Shown here one piece after another: positions 33,339-41,716 of a stretch of DNA of 64,000 nt (positions within the stretch are counted from its first letter, which is position 1; each line of letters opens with the position of its first letter). The notes beneath the pieces are model-generated. The model ran no database searches. It had not been told where the DNA came from and saw only the letters and a list, made by a program, of their open reading frames with translations. A program made the translations under genes and the position numbers. Source of the DNA: Nitratireductor sp. B36 (lineage in GTDB: Bacteria > Pseudomonadota > Alphaproteobacteria > Rhizobiales > Rhizobiaceae); NCBI RefSeq assembly GCF_020833685.1, contig NZ_JACKZY010000004.1, positions 1 to 64,000 on the forward strand, in the 5' to 3' direction.

Positions 33339-33911
33339 ATGAACCTCCCACCCCTCCTGCAATCCTTCGTGTTGCACTTTGGAGAAATGGGCAGCCGCTG
33401 GGGCATCAACCGCACGGTGGGGCAGATTTATGCGCTGCTTTACGCGTCTTCCAAGCCTCTCTGCGCGGATGACATCGTCGATGCATTGTCCATTTCGCGG
33501 TCCAATGTCTCCATGAGCCTGCGCGAGCTTCAGGCTTGGAATCTCGTTATCCTGAAGCATATTCCCGATGACAGGAGGGATTATTTCACGACACCGGACG
33601 ATGTCTGGCAGATTCTGCGGACGCTGGCTGAAGAGCGCAAGAAGCGCGAGGTCGATCCCACGCTTTCGGTCCTCCGCGAGCTTCTGATGCAGACACCCGG
33701 CAGCGAGGAAGAGCGCCACGCCCAGGCCCGCCTCGCCGAGATGCAGACCCTCATCGAGCAGTTGACGAAGTGGTATGACGATGTGAAGCATCTGGAAACG
33801 GAGCAACTGGCGACCTTGCTGAACCTCGGTGCAAAGGTAACAAGACTGCTCGACGCCAAGGACCGCATTGTCTCGCTCGGCCGCAAGCGCACGGAGCCGA
33901 AGACGTCATGA
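33339..33911 (+). CDS. GbsR/MarR-type regulator of the cytochrome bd operon
   Basis: This 190-residue winged-helix protein has VGQIYALLYASSKPLCADDI, LSISRSNVSMSLRELQAW and the wing KHIPDDRRDYFTT, followed by a long helical dimerisation tail. I chose ATG at 33339 (AGGA 10 bases upstream) over ATG at 33321, because the latter lies inside the inverted repeat. Its stop overlaps cydD by ATGA, so it is cotranscribed with cydDCABX and probably controls it. The sensed signal is unknown. Confidence 0.85.
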   Translation: MNLPPLLQSFVLHFGEMGSRWGINRTVGQIYALLYASSKPLCADDIVDALSISRSNVSMSLRELQAWNLVILKHIPDDRRDYFTTPDDVWQILRTLAEERKKREVDPTLSVLRELLMQTPGSEEERHAQARLAEMQTLIEQLTKWYDDVKHLETEQLATLLNLGAKVTRLLDAKDRIVSLGRKRTEPKTS

Positions 33912-35668
33912 CAACGCTCGACGCCGGCATTGGAAGACGCCCCCAGCGGGCATCCGGGCGTACCGCAGCGGTGATGCCGCAGGCCCAGCCGGGCAAGGTT
34001 GCGGAAACCTTGTCTGCACGCGGTGGGATCAGCAGAGCTGCAGTGTTTCTTCAAGGGGCTGCGTCGCTGCTCTGGCTTCCGCAGGCGGGTCTGCTGGCGC
34101 TGGCGGTCGGAGGCATTGCCGCCGGTAGAGACGCTTCCACGGCATGGCTGCCGGCCCTTGGCATTCTTGTTCTCGGCATCGCGCGTGCGGTGATGGATGG
34201 CGCGGGCAGTCGGCTGGCATTTCGTCAGGCGCGGAGCCAGTTGAGCGTGTTGCGCAACGAGGCGGTCGCGGCCCTTGCCGAAACCTCGCCGCTCGATGCT
34301 ACGCGGCCGTCATCCGGGCTTGCCGCAAGCATCCTTGCCGAGCAGGCTGAGGCCATTGTGCCCTATTTGGCCCGCTTCCGTCCGGCGCGCTTCAAGGCGA
34401 TAATCGTGCCCTTGGCGACCCTTGCCTGCGTTTTGGTGTTTTCGTGGGCGGCGGCGCTGGTGCTGCTCATCGCGGCACCGCTGATCCCGATCTTCATGGC
34501 TCTGGTCGGCTGGCGCGCCAAGCAGGCAAGCGAAGAGCAACTCGCCGAGATGGGCAGTATGAATGCCTTCCTCATGGACAGGCTGCGTGGACTGACAACG
34601 ATCCGCAGTTTCGACGCCGTGGATCGCACGGCAACGCAGCTGCGTGCCAGTGCCGAAGACCTTCGAAGCCGCACGATGGCCGTGTTGCGCATTGCGTTTC
34701 TTTCCTCCGCCGTGCTGGAACTCTTTGCCGCACTCGGCGTCGCCATGGTTGCCGTCTATGTTGGGTTTCACCTGCTTGGTGAACTGAATTTCGGCGCATG
34801 GGGCGGCAAGCTCTCTCTGGCCGAGGGGCTGTTCATCCTGCTTCTGGCGCCGTCCTTCTTCGAGCCGCTGCGCGATCTCTCCGCTGTCTGGCATGACCGG
34901 GCATCGGGCGAGGCTGCTTTCGACGCGTTGAAGAAGCTGGCCGCGTCGGGGCGAAAGACCCTCGTCGCGTCTTCCGCGAAGGGCGGTCGGATCGGGACTG
35001 GCGGGGCGCTGTCGCTGTCCGTCGAAAAGCTTGTCTTCCACCACGCGGAAGGGGCCGCCCCGGTCTTTCACGATTTCGACCTTGAGGTGGAGCCCGGCGA
35101 GCGCATCGCGCTTGTTGCGCCGAGCGGCGAGGGAAAATCCACACTGCTTGCGCTCATTGCGGGACTGGTCGTGCCGGAGAGCGGGACCATTCGCATCGGC
35201 GGACTGCTCGTGGATGGCGCAAATGCCGCACACCTGCGCGCCTCCATCGCCTGGATCGGGCAGGATCCGCACATCTTCCCCGGCACGATCAGGAGCAATG
35301 TAACAATGGGCCGCGCCGATGTGGATCCGGCGCGCGTTTCGGCGGCGCTCGAGGCGGTAAGCCTGTCGGACCTTGCGGCTCGGCGCGGGCCGGCGATGAT
35401 CGGCGAAGGCGGCTTTGGCCTTTCCGGTGGCGAGGCACTCCGGTTGGCGCTGGCGCGCGCTAGCGCGACGCCGCAGGCCGGTTTGGTTCTGGCCGATGAA
35501 CCGACCGCTCATCTCGACCGTGAAACCGCGCGCGAGATCAACGAAAGCCTTTTGCGCGTTAGCAGCGGCAAGACGCTGGTCGTTGCCACGCATGATCCCG
35601 TGCTTGCCGCCCGCATGGATCGCGTCATCACACTGAACGCACCCGAAACGGCAGGAGCCAGGTCATGA
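33908..35668 (+). CDS. cydD: Heterodimeric ABC exporter subunit CydD
   Basis: This 586-residue protein combines a six-helix exporter domain (about residues 40-340, with the loop TTIRSFDAVDRT) and an ATPase domain: Walker A PSGEGKST, signature LSGGEALRLALARA and Walker B LVLADEPTAHLD. With CydC it exports cysteine/glutathione (or handles heme), needed for cytochrome bd assembly. It overlaps both neighbours by ATGA, consistent with equal synthesis of CydD and CydC. Confidence 0.93.
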   Translation: MTTLDAGIGRRPQRASGRTAAVMPQAQPGKVAETLSARGGISRAAVFLQGAASLLWLPQAGLLALAVGGIAAGRDASTAWLPALGILVLGIARAVMDGAGSRLAFRQARSQLSVLRNEAVAALAETSPLDATRPSSGLAASILAEQAEAIVPYLARFRPARFKAIIVPLATLACVLVFSWAAALVLLIAAPLIPIFMALVGWRAKQASEEQLAEMGSMNAFLMDRLRGLTTIRSFDAVDRTATQLRASAEDLRSRTMAVLRIAFLSSAVLELFAALGVAMVAVYVGFHLLGELNFGAWGGKLSLAEGLFILLLAPSFFEPLRDLSAVWHDRASGEAAFDALKKLAASGRKTLVASSAKGGRIGTGGALSLSVEKLVFHHAEGAAPVFHDFDLEVEPGERIALVAPSGEGKSTLLALIAGLVVPESGTIRIGGLLVDGANAAHLRASIAWIGQDPHIFPGTIRSNVTMGRADVDPARVSAALEAVSLSDLAARRGPAMIGEGGFGLSGGEALRLALARASATPQAGLVLADEPTAHLDRETAREINESLLRVSSGKTLVVATHDPVLAARMDRVITLNAPETAGARS

Positions 35669-37356
35669 CCGGCAATCGCAATCTTCGCGCTGTCGCTTCG
35701 CTCTTCTGGTCCGGCAACCGCAACAGGCTTCTGGCCGGCGCACTCCTATCGCTTGCCACCGTTTTGTGCGGCATCGCGCTTCTTGGGCTCTCGGGCTGGT
35801 TCATCACGGCGACGGCCATCGCCGGGCTTTCGCTGGCGACAGCCCTCGCATTCGATGTGTTTGCACCATCCGCCGGCATTCGCTTCCTGGCGCTCGCCCG
35901 CACGGCATCGCGCTATGGCGAACGCATCGTCACCCATGATGCAACGCTGGAAGTGCTGGCCGAACTGCGCGAAAGGCTGTTTCGCGGCTGGGCGGTCGCA
36001 GGTGCCGCGCGCGCCATGGCAGCGCGGCCGGCCCGTCTACTTTTCCGGCTGACCAACGACATCGACGCGCTGGACTCGCTTTACCTGCGCGTGCTCGTGC
36101 CGCTGTTCTCGGCAGCCGGTGCGGCCGTTGTCGCCGGGCTGGCGCTTGGGTTCATCGACATCCGGCTTGGCGTCGCTTCTACCCTGTTCCTGCTGGCGGT
36201 TGGGATCGGTGTCCCGGCGCTCGCTGCGCGCCGCGCCAAAAAGCCGGCACGCCGCCGCGCGCACGCGCTTGAGGTTCTTCGTGCCCGCAGCATTGACCTT
36301 GTGCGCGGGCAAAGCGAGCTCGCCATGGCCGGGCGGATCACGGCCCAGCGTGAGGCAATTGCCAAGGCCGACCGGCGCCTGGCCGAGGCCGACGATGCGA
36401 TGAACAGGACGGAAACGAGCGTCAGCATCACGCTCGGCATCGCTGGCGCGGTGCTGATCGCCGCGATTCTGGTCGCCGGCGCGGGACTCGCGGAGGCCGG
36501 GCGCATCAGCGCACCCGTCGCCGCACTGGCACTGCTCATCGGCCTGACCGCGACAGAACCGTTTGCTGCCCTGCGGCGTGGTGCTGTCGAGCTTGGTCGC
36601 ACACTGACAGCCGTCCGCCGTGTCGGGCCACGGCTGAGAGCACAAGATAATACGCCGGCAAATAATGAACCGGACGCCGCGCAGGCGGCGGCATATCTGA
36701 CGCATGTTACCGCGGCGCACCCGGGTGCGGCCTATCCGGCGCTTGCCGGTGTTTCGCTGCAGATCGAACAGGGTGAACGCATCGCGGTGATTGGTGCTAG
36801 CGGGGCCGGCAAGTCATCGCTGCTGGCGGCTCTCGCCGGCGAGATGACGCTCGTCGATGGCGCGGTCGCCAGCCTTCCCTCAATCCTGTTTACACAGCGC
36901 ACGGAGCTGTTCAGCGACACGCTGCGCGGCAATCTCGCGCTGGCCAACCCAAGGGCCAGCGACGACGAGATGCATGCCGCGCTGGAAGCGGCAGGCCTGT
37001 CACGTTTGCTGCAACGCTTGCCGAATGGGCTCGACACCATGCTGGGCGAGGGCGGGGCGGGTCTTTCCACCGGGCAGGCCCGGAGGCTTGCGCTGGCCCG
37101 GCTGTTGCTGCGGGACGCGCCGGTCTGGTTGCTCGACGAGCCCACCGAGGGGCTGGACCGTGAAACCGCCAACGACGTGATCGCGCGGGTAGGACGATTT
37201 GCGGCCGGCAGAACGCTCGTGGTGTCGACACACATCCGCCGTGAGGCCGAAGGCGCAGACCGCATTCTGCGCATGGAACGAGGTCGCATCCTTGCCGAGG
37301 CGCGCCGCGGCACCGCTGAATACAGTTTTCTGCTCGACGGTCTGAGACCGGAATGA
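35665..37356 (+). CDS. cydC: Heterodimeric ABC exporter subunit CydC
   Basis: This 563-residue partner of CydD has transmembrane helices (GIALLGLSGWFITATAIAGL) and the family segment RFLALARTASRYGERIVTHD. Its ATPase domain has Walker A GASGAGKSS, Walker B VWLLDEPTEGLD and an atypical signature LSTGQARRLALARL in place of LSGGQ, which may mean the two nucleotide sites are not equivalent. It lies directly before cydA after a 46-base gap. Confidence 0.93.
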   Translation: MTGNRNLRAVASLFWSGNRNRLLAGALLSLATVLCGIALLGLSGWFITATAIAGLSLATALAFDVFAPSAGIRFLALARTASRYGERIVTHDATLEVLAELRERLFRGWAVAGAARAMAARPARLLFRLTNDIDALDSLYLRVLVPLFSAAGAAVVAGLALGFIDIRLGVASTLFLLAVGIGVPALAARRAKKPARRRAHALEVLRARSIDLVRGQSELAMAGRITAQREAIAKADRRLAEADDAMNRTETSVSITLGIAGAVLIAAILVAGAGLAEAGRISAPVAALALLIGLTATEPFAALRRGAVELGRTLTAVRRVGPRLRAQDNTPANNEPDAAQAAAYLTHVTAAHPGAAYPALAGVSLQIEQGERIAVIGASGAGKSSLLAALAGEMTLVDGAVASLPSILFTQRTELFSDTLRGNLALANPRASDDEMHAALEAAGLSRLLQRLPNGLDTMLGEGGAGLSTGQARRLALARLLLRDAPVWLLDEPTEGLDRETANDVIARVGRFAAGRTLVVSTHIRREAEGADRILRMERGRILAEARRGTAEYSFLLDGLRPE

Positions 37357-37402
37357 GCGCTTCCCCCCGACGACCAAAGGAGCCGGACAGCCGGATGGTA
37401 CA

Positions 37403-38980
37403 ATGGAACTGAACATCGTCGATCTCTCGCGGTTGCAATTCGCGATCACCGCGCTCTACCACTTTCTGTTCGTCCCGCTGACGCTCGGACTGTCGGTGCT
37501 GGTCGCCATCATGGAGACGGTTTATGTGATGACGGGCCGCACCATCTGGCGGCAGATGACGAAATTCTGGGGCACGCTCTTCGGCATCAATTTCGTGCTC
37601 GGCGTCGCCACAGGCATCGTCATGGAGTTCCAGTTCGGCATGAACTGGAGTTATTACAGCCACTATGTCGGCGATATCTTCGGTGCACCTCTGGCCATTG
37701 AGGGCCTCATGGCCTTCTTCCTGGAGGCGACCTTTGTCGGGCTGTTCTTCTTCGGCTGGGACAAACTCTCCAAGCTTGGCCACCTTGCCTCGGCATGGGC
37801 GGTCGCCATCGGCTCCAATTTCTCGGCACTCTGGATCCTGATCGCAAACGGCTGGATGCAGAACCCCGTGGGTTCAGCCTTCAATCCACAGACCATGCGC
37901 ATGGAAGTCACGGATTTTTACGCCGTGCTCATGAACCCGGTGGCGCAGGCGAAGTTCGTTCACACCGTCTCGGCCGGTTATGTCACGGCCTCGGTTTTCG
38001 TTCTGGGCGTCTCCGCCTGGTACGTGCTCAAGGGCAGGCATCTGGAGCTTGCCAAGCGCTCAATGACTGTTGCTGCTTCTTTCGGTTTGGCGGCTGCTCT
38101 CTCGGTCGTGGTGCTGGGCGATGAAAGCGGCTATCTCGCCACCGAACATCAGAAGATGAAGCTCGCCGCCGTTGAGGCCATGTGGGAGACGGAGCCGGCG
38201 CCGGCTTCCTTCACGGCGTTCGGCTTCCCGGACCAGGAAGCACGCGAAACGCACTATGCCGTACACATCCCCTGGGTGATGGGCATCATCGCGACGCGCT
38301 CGCTTGATACGCAGATCCCGGGCATCGATGAGCTGGTCGAACACGCGGAAGAGCGCATCAGAAACGGCATCGTCGCCTATGATGCCCTGCAGAAAATCCG
38401 CGCCGCCGGCAGCACGGATGCCATTCCCGACGATGTGAAAAATGCATTTGAAGAAAGCGGTGCGGACCTCGGATACGCGCTGCTTCTGAAGCCCTATCTC
38501 GATGATCCGCGTGAAGCGACGGACGCGCAGATCGCGCAGGCGGCAAACGACACGGTTCCAAACGTGCCGACGCTGTTCTGGACCTTCCGCATCATGGTTG
38601 GTCTGGGCTTCTTCTTCATCCTGTTGATGGGAGTGTTCTTCTATCTGTCGGCGCGGCACAGGCTCGACCGCTATCCCTTCCTCCTGCGCATCGCGGTCTT
38701 TGCCATCCCGCTTCCGTGGATCGCCGCCGAATGCGGCTGGATCGTCGCGGAGTTCGGGCGTCAGCCATGGATTATCGAGGGCGTTCTGCCCACGGCCGTG
38801 GCGGTATCGAACCTTGGCGCTTCCACGGTGCTGATGACGATCATCGGCTTCTCGCTGATCTACACCGTGCTGTTCATCGTCGAAATGACGCTGATGCTGC
38901 GCGCCATTCGCAAGGGGCCTGAACCAGACGAAGAGCCCGAGGCCGAGTTCGGCCCCCGCGCCTTCGTTCCGGCGGAGTAA
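37403..38980 (+). CDS. cydA: Cytochrome bd ubiquinol oxidase subunit I
   Basis: This 525-residue integral membrane protein carries the heme b595-side His20 in ALYHFLFVPLTLGLS, a His in AKFVHTVSAGY for heme b558, a Met in FRIMVGLGFFF for its second ligand, and the quinol motif GRQPWIIEG. The long Q-loop segment between KLAAVEAMWETE and the FRIMVGLG helix indicates the bd-I (long) type. It reduces oxygen with ubiquinol at high affinity, without proton pumping. Confidence 0.95.
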   Translation: MELNIVDLSRLQFAITALYHFLFVPLTLGLSVLVAIMETVYVMTGRTIWRQMTKFWGTLFGINFVLGVATGIVMEFQFGMNWSYYSHYVGDIFGAPLAIEGLMAFFLEATFVGLFFFGWDKLSKLGHLASAWAVAIGSNFSALWILIANGWMQNPVGSAFNPQTMRMEVTDFYAVLMNPVAQAKFVHTVSAGYVTASVFVLGVSAWYVLKGRHLELAKRSMTVAASFGLAAALSVVVLGDESGYLATEHQKMKLAAVEAMWETEPAPASFTAFGFPDQEARETHYAVHIPWVMGIIATRSLDTQIPGIDELVEHAEERIRNGIVAYDALQKIRAAGSTDAIPDDVKNAFEESGADLGYALLLKPYLDDPREATDAQIAQAANDTVPNVPTLFWTFRIMVGLGFFFILLMGVFFYLSARHRLDRYPFLLRIAVFAIPLPWIAAECGWIVAEFGRQPWIIEGVLPTAVAVSNLGASTVLMTIIGFSLIYTVLFIVEMTLMLRAIRKGPEPDEEPEAEFGPRAFVPAE

Positions 38981-38985
38981 GAACA

Positions 38986-40143
38986 ATGATCCTGCACACT
39001 CTTATCGACTATGAAACGCTGCGTGTGATCTGGTGGGGGCTGCTCGGCGTGTTGCTGATCGGCTTTGCCGTCACAGACGGTTTCGACCTTGGGACCGGAA
39101 CGCTCCTGCCCTTCGTGGCGAAGACCGACACGGAGCGCCGCGTCGTGATCAACGCCGTCGGCCCCGTCTGGGAAGGCAATCAGGTCTGGCTGATCCTGGG
39201 AGGCGGCGCCATCTTTGCGGCCTGGCCGCCGCTCTATGCGGTGTCCTTCTCGGGCTTCTATCTGGCCATGTTCGCCGTGGTCTTCGCGCTCATCCTGCGT
39301 CCCGTGGCGTTCAAATATCGGTCGAAGCGCGAGAACCCCGCCTGGCGAACCACCTGGGACTGGGCGCTGTTCATTGGCGGATTCGTGCCCGCGCTGATCT
39401 TCGGCGTTGCGGTGGGCAATGTCCTGCAGGGGGTGCAGTTCCGGCTCGAGAATGACCTGCGGATATTCTACGAAGGCACGACATTGTTCGAGTTGCTCAA
39501 CCCGTTTGCGCTCCTGTGCGGTCTGCTCTCGGTGGCGATGCTCATCATGCATGGCGCATCCTGGCTGATGGTGAAGACCGAGGGACCCGTTGCCGCGCGC
39601 AGCCGCACATTCGGCAGCATCGCTGCCATTGCCACGATCGTGATCTTTGCGCTCGGCGGTCTCTGGCTTTGGGCTGGCATCGATGGTTACCGCATCACCA
39701 GTGCCATCGTCACCGACGGCCCGTCCAACCCGCTTGCCAAGGCCGTTGTGCAGGCAGAGGGGGCATGGTTCGACAACTACGCAGAATATCCATGGATGAT
39801 GATCGCACCGGCCCTCGGTTTTGCCGGCGCGGCCCTCGCGCTCGTTCTGTTCCGCGCGCGGCGTGAGGTGCCGACACTTCTGGCCAGCGCGATGTCGATC
39901 ATCGGCATCATATCCACCGTCGGCCTGTCGATGTTCCCCTTCATCCTGCCGTCTTCCATCGCACCGGGAGCCAGCCTGACGGTGTGGGACGCCTCGTCGA
40001 GCCACCTAACCCTGTTCATCATGCTGGTTGTCACGGCGTTTTTCATTCCCTTGATCGTCGCCTACACGAGCTGGGTCTACAGGGTGCTTTGGGGCAAGGT
40101 AGACAAGAACGAAATCGAGCAAGGCAAGGGGCACGCTTACTGA
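38986..40143 (+). CDS. cydB: Cytochrome bd ubiquinol oxidase subunit II
   Basis: This 385-residue protein has eight to nine helices, beginning LRVIWWGLLGVLLIGFAVTD followed by GFDLGTGTLLPFV, and includes the motif GPVWEGNQVWLILGGGAIFA. It follows cydA after 5 bases, forming the oxidase core with it. The ending (TSWVYRVLWGKVDKNEIEQG) is typical of proteobacterial CydB. Confidence 0.95.
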   Translation: MILHTLIDYETLRVIWWGLLGVLLIGFAVTDGFDLGTGTLLPFVAKTDTERRVVINAVGPVWEGNQVWLILGGGAIFAAWPPLYAVSFSGFYLAMFAVVFALILRPVAFKYRSKRENPAWRTTWDWALFIGGFVPALIFGVAVGNVLQGVQFRLENDLRIFYEGTTLFELLNPFALLCGLLSVAMLIMHGASWLMVKTEGPVAARSRTFGSIAAIATIVIFALGGLWLWAGIDGYRITSAIVTDGPSNPLAKAVVQAEGAWFDNYAEYPWMMIAPALGFAGAALALVLFRARREVPTLLASAMSIIGIISTVGLSMFPFILPSSIAPGASLTVWDASSSHLTLFIMLVVTAFFIPLIVAYTSWVYRVLWGKVDKNEIEQGKGHAY

Positions 40144-40174
40144 GCGCTGCCGTGAGACAAAAGGAGTTCACGAC

Positions 40175-40294
40175 ATGTGGTATTTTGCATGGTTGCTTGG
40201 CTTCCCACTCGCCGCAGCTTTCGCTGTGCTCAACGCGATGTGGTATGAGCTGATGGACGACGCGGCGAAGAAAAAAGAAGCCAAAACGCAATGA
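40175..40294 (+). CDS. cydX: Cytochrome bd small subunit CydX
   Basis: A 39-residue single-helix protein, starting MWYFAWLLGFPLAAAFAVLN and continuing AMWYELMDD with a Lys-rich tail. AAGGAG 8 bases before the ATG and its place 31 bases after cydB match CydX, which stabilises the heme site of CydAB. The conserved early Trp and the WYE motif are present. Confidence 0.93.
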   Translation: MWYFAWLLGFPLAAAFAVLNAMWYELMDDAAKKKEAKTQ

Positions 40295-40302
40295 ACCGCC
40301 AG

Positions 40303-40326
40303 ACGCCGGCCTCGCGCCGGCGTTTT
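40303..40326 (+). terminator. Intrinsic terminator of the cyd operon
   Basis: ACGCCGGC and GCCGGCGT form an 8-bp stem with loop CTCGC, followed by a short T-run, 8 bases after cydX. It separates the operon from the convergent mechanosensitive channel gene. Confidence 0.75.
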
Positions 40327-40337
40327 GCACTCTGCGC

Positions 40338-41636
40338 TCAGTCGGCGATCTGTCCGCCTGCCGGGCGTTTCATGATCACTTCGCGGTGCGGATAGGGGAT
40401 CTCGATCCCGTTTTCCTTCAGCGTGTCCCAAAGCGCGAGCAACACTTTGCCGCGCACATTGGTGAGCCCCTGCTGTGGATCGCGGATCCAGAAGCGCAGC
40501 ACGAAATCGAGCGAGGATTCACCGAACCCCGTCAGCCAGCAGACCGGCCTCCGGTCCGCGTCCACACGGCCGACACTCATGGCCGCTTCGATGGCAAGGG
40601 CCGAAACCTGATGCGGGTCGGCCTCGTAGGAAACGCCAAACGGCACGTCGAGGCGCACCATCTCGTCGCTGAACGACCAGTTGATCACCTGCTGGGTGAT
40701 GAAATCCTCATTGGGAATGAGATATTCGCGACCGTCGCGGGTGATGACCGACACGAACCGCGCCCTGAGCTCGCGGATCCAGCCGAATGTATCGCCGAGC
40801 GTGATCGTGTCGCCCGGTTTGATGGACTTGTCGAGCAGGATGATGATGCCCGAGATGAAGTTGGAAACGACCTTCTGCAGACCGAAGCCAAGCCCCACGC
40901 CGACTGCGCCGGAAAAGACGGTGAGAGCGGTCAGGTCCACACCGACGGTGGATAGCGCGATAGCACCGGCGGCGATGACAAGACCGATCTTGACCAACTT
41001 GCCCAGTAGCACGCGGATGGATGGGGTGAGCTCGTCGGATCGTTGAACACGCTCATCGAAATAATTGCCAAGTGCGATGGCGAGCCAGACCGTGCCCGTG
41101 AGAAGCACGGCCGCTTTGAGCAGCACCAATGCGCTCAAACGGGTCGTGCCGAGTGGCAGGGCCAGCGTGTCAAGAAATGCGGCTGCCTCGTCGTCGACGC
41201 CGAGAATGACAATGGCCGCATAGGTCCACGCGATCCAGCCGATGGTTCTGGCAAGCAGCCGGTTGCGGATGATGCGCGACACCACCGAGGTGAAAAGCCA
41301 GGCGAGCGAGAGCGAGAGGGCAAGCGAGAGCAGCAGGGTCCGGCTCGGCCAGGTGAGCGAGCGCAACACCGTCAGCACCACGAAAAGCAGGATAACAAAC
41401 AGGATCCAGTCGGTGCGCCGCATCAGCGCCACGATGACGCGCAGGAGACCCTGATGGCCCTTGATGCGTCGAGCGCGCGCTTCAAGGCTGTTTTCCAATC
41501 TGCGTGACGCCAGCTTTGCGACAATGAACAACAGCCCAATGATCGCGAGCTGGTAAAAGGTCCAGGGATTGGCGAGATTCACGAGCTTGGCTTGCACCCA
41601 ATTCGCAATCTCGATCAAAAGGTCCACGAACGCCAT
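40338..41636 (-). CDS. MscS-family mechanosensitive channel
   Basis: This 432-residue protein has several N-terminal helices, then the MscS core: a glycine/alanine-rich pore helix (VFSGAVGVGLGFGLQKVVSN) followed by FISGIIILLDKSIKPGDTIT and the beta-domain motif ITRDGREYLIPNEDFITQQV. It protects against osmotic downshock. ATG at 41636 is the first ATG; a TTG start at 41687 would overlap the divergent hydantoinase gene. Confidence 0.9.
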   Translation of the reverse strand: MAFVDLLIEIANWVQAKLVNLANPWTFYQLAIIGLLFIVAKLASRRLENSLEARARRIKGHQGLLRVIVALMRRTDWILFVILLFVVLTVLRSLTWPSRTLLLSLALSLSLAWLFTSVVSRIIRNRLLARTIGWIAWTYAAIVILGVDDEAAAFLDTLALPLGTTRLSALVLLKAAVLLTGTVWLAIALGNYFDERVQRSDELTPSIRVLLGKLVKIGLVIAAGAIALSTVGVDLTALTVFSGAVGVGLGFGLQKVVSNFISGIIILLDKSIKPGDTITLGDTFGWIRELRARFVSVITRDGREYLIPNEDFITQQVINWSFSDEMVRLDVPFGVSYEADPHQVSALAIEAAMSVGRVDADRRPVCWLTGFGESSLDFVLRFWIRDPQQGLTNVRGKVLLALWDTLKENGIEIPYPHREVIMKRPAGGQIAD

Positions 41637-41716
41637 CCCTGCAGTGTAGAGCAAATTCTGTCGGTGTGGAAACAGAGCGCGCCGCAAAACTGCGGCTAAA
41701 ACAATCAGATGGCGTT

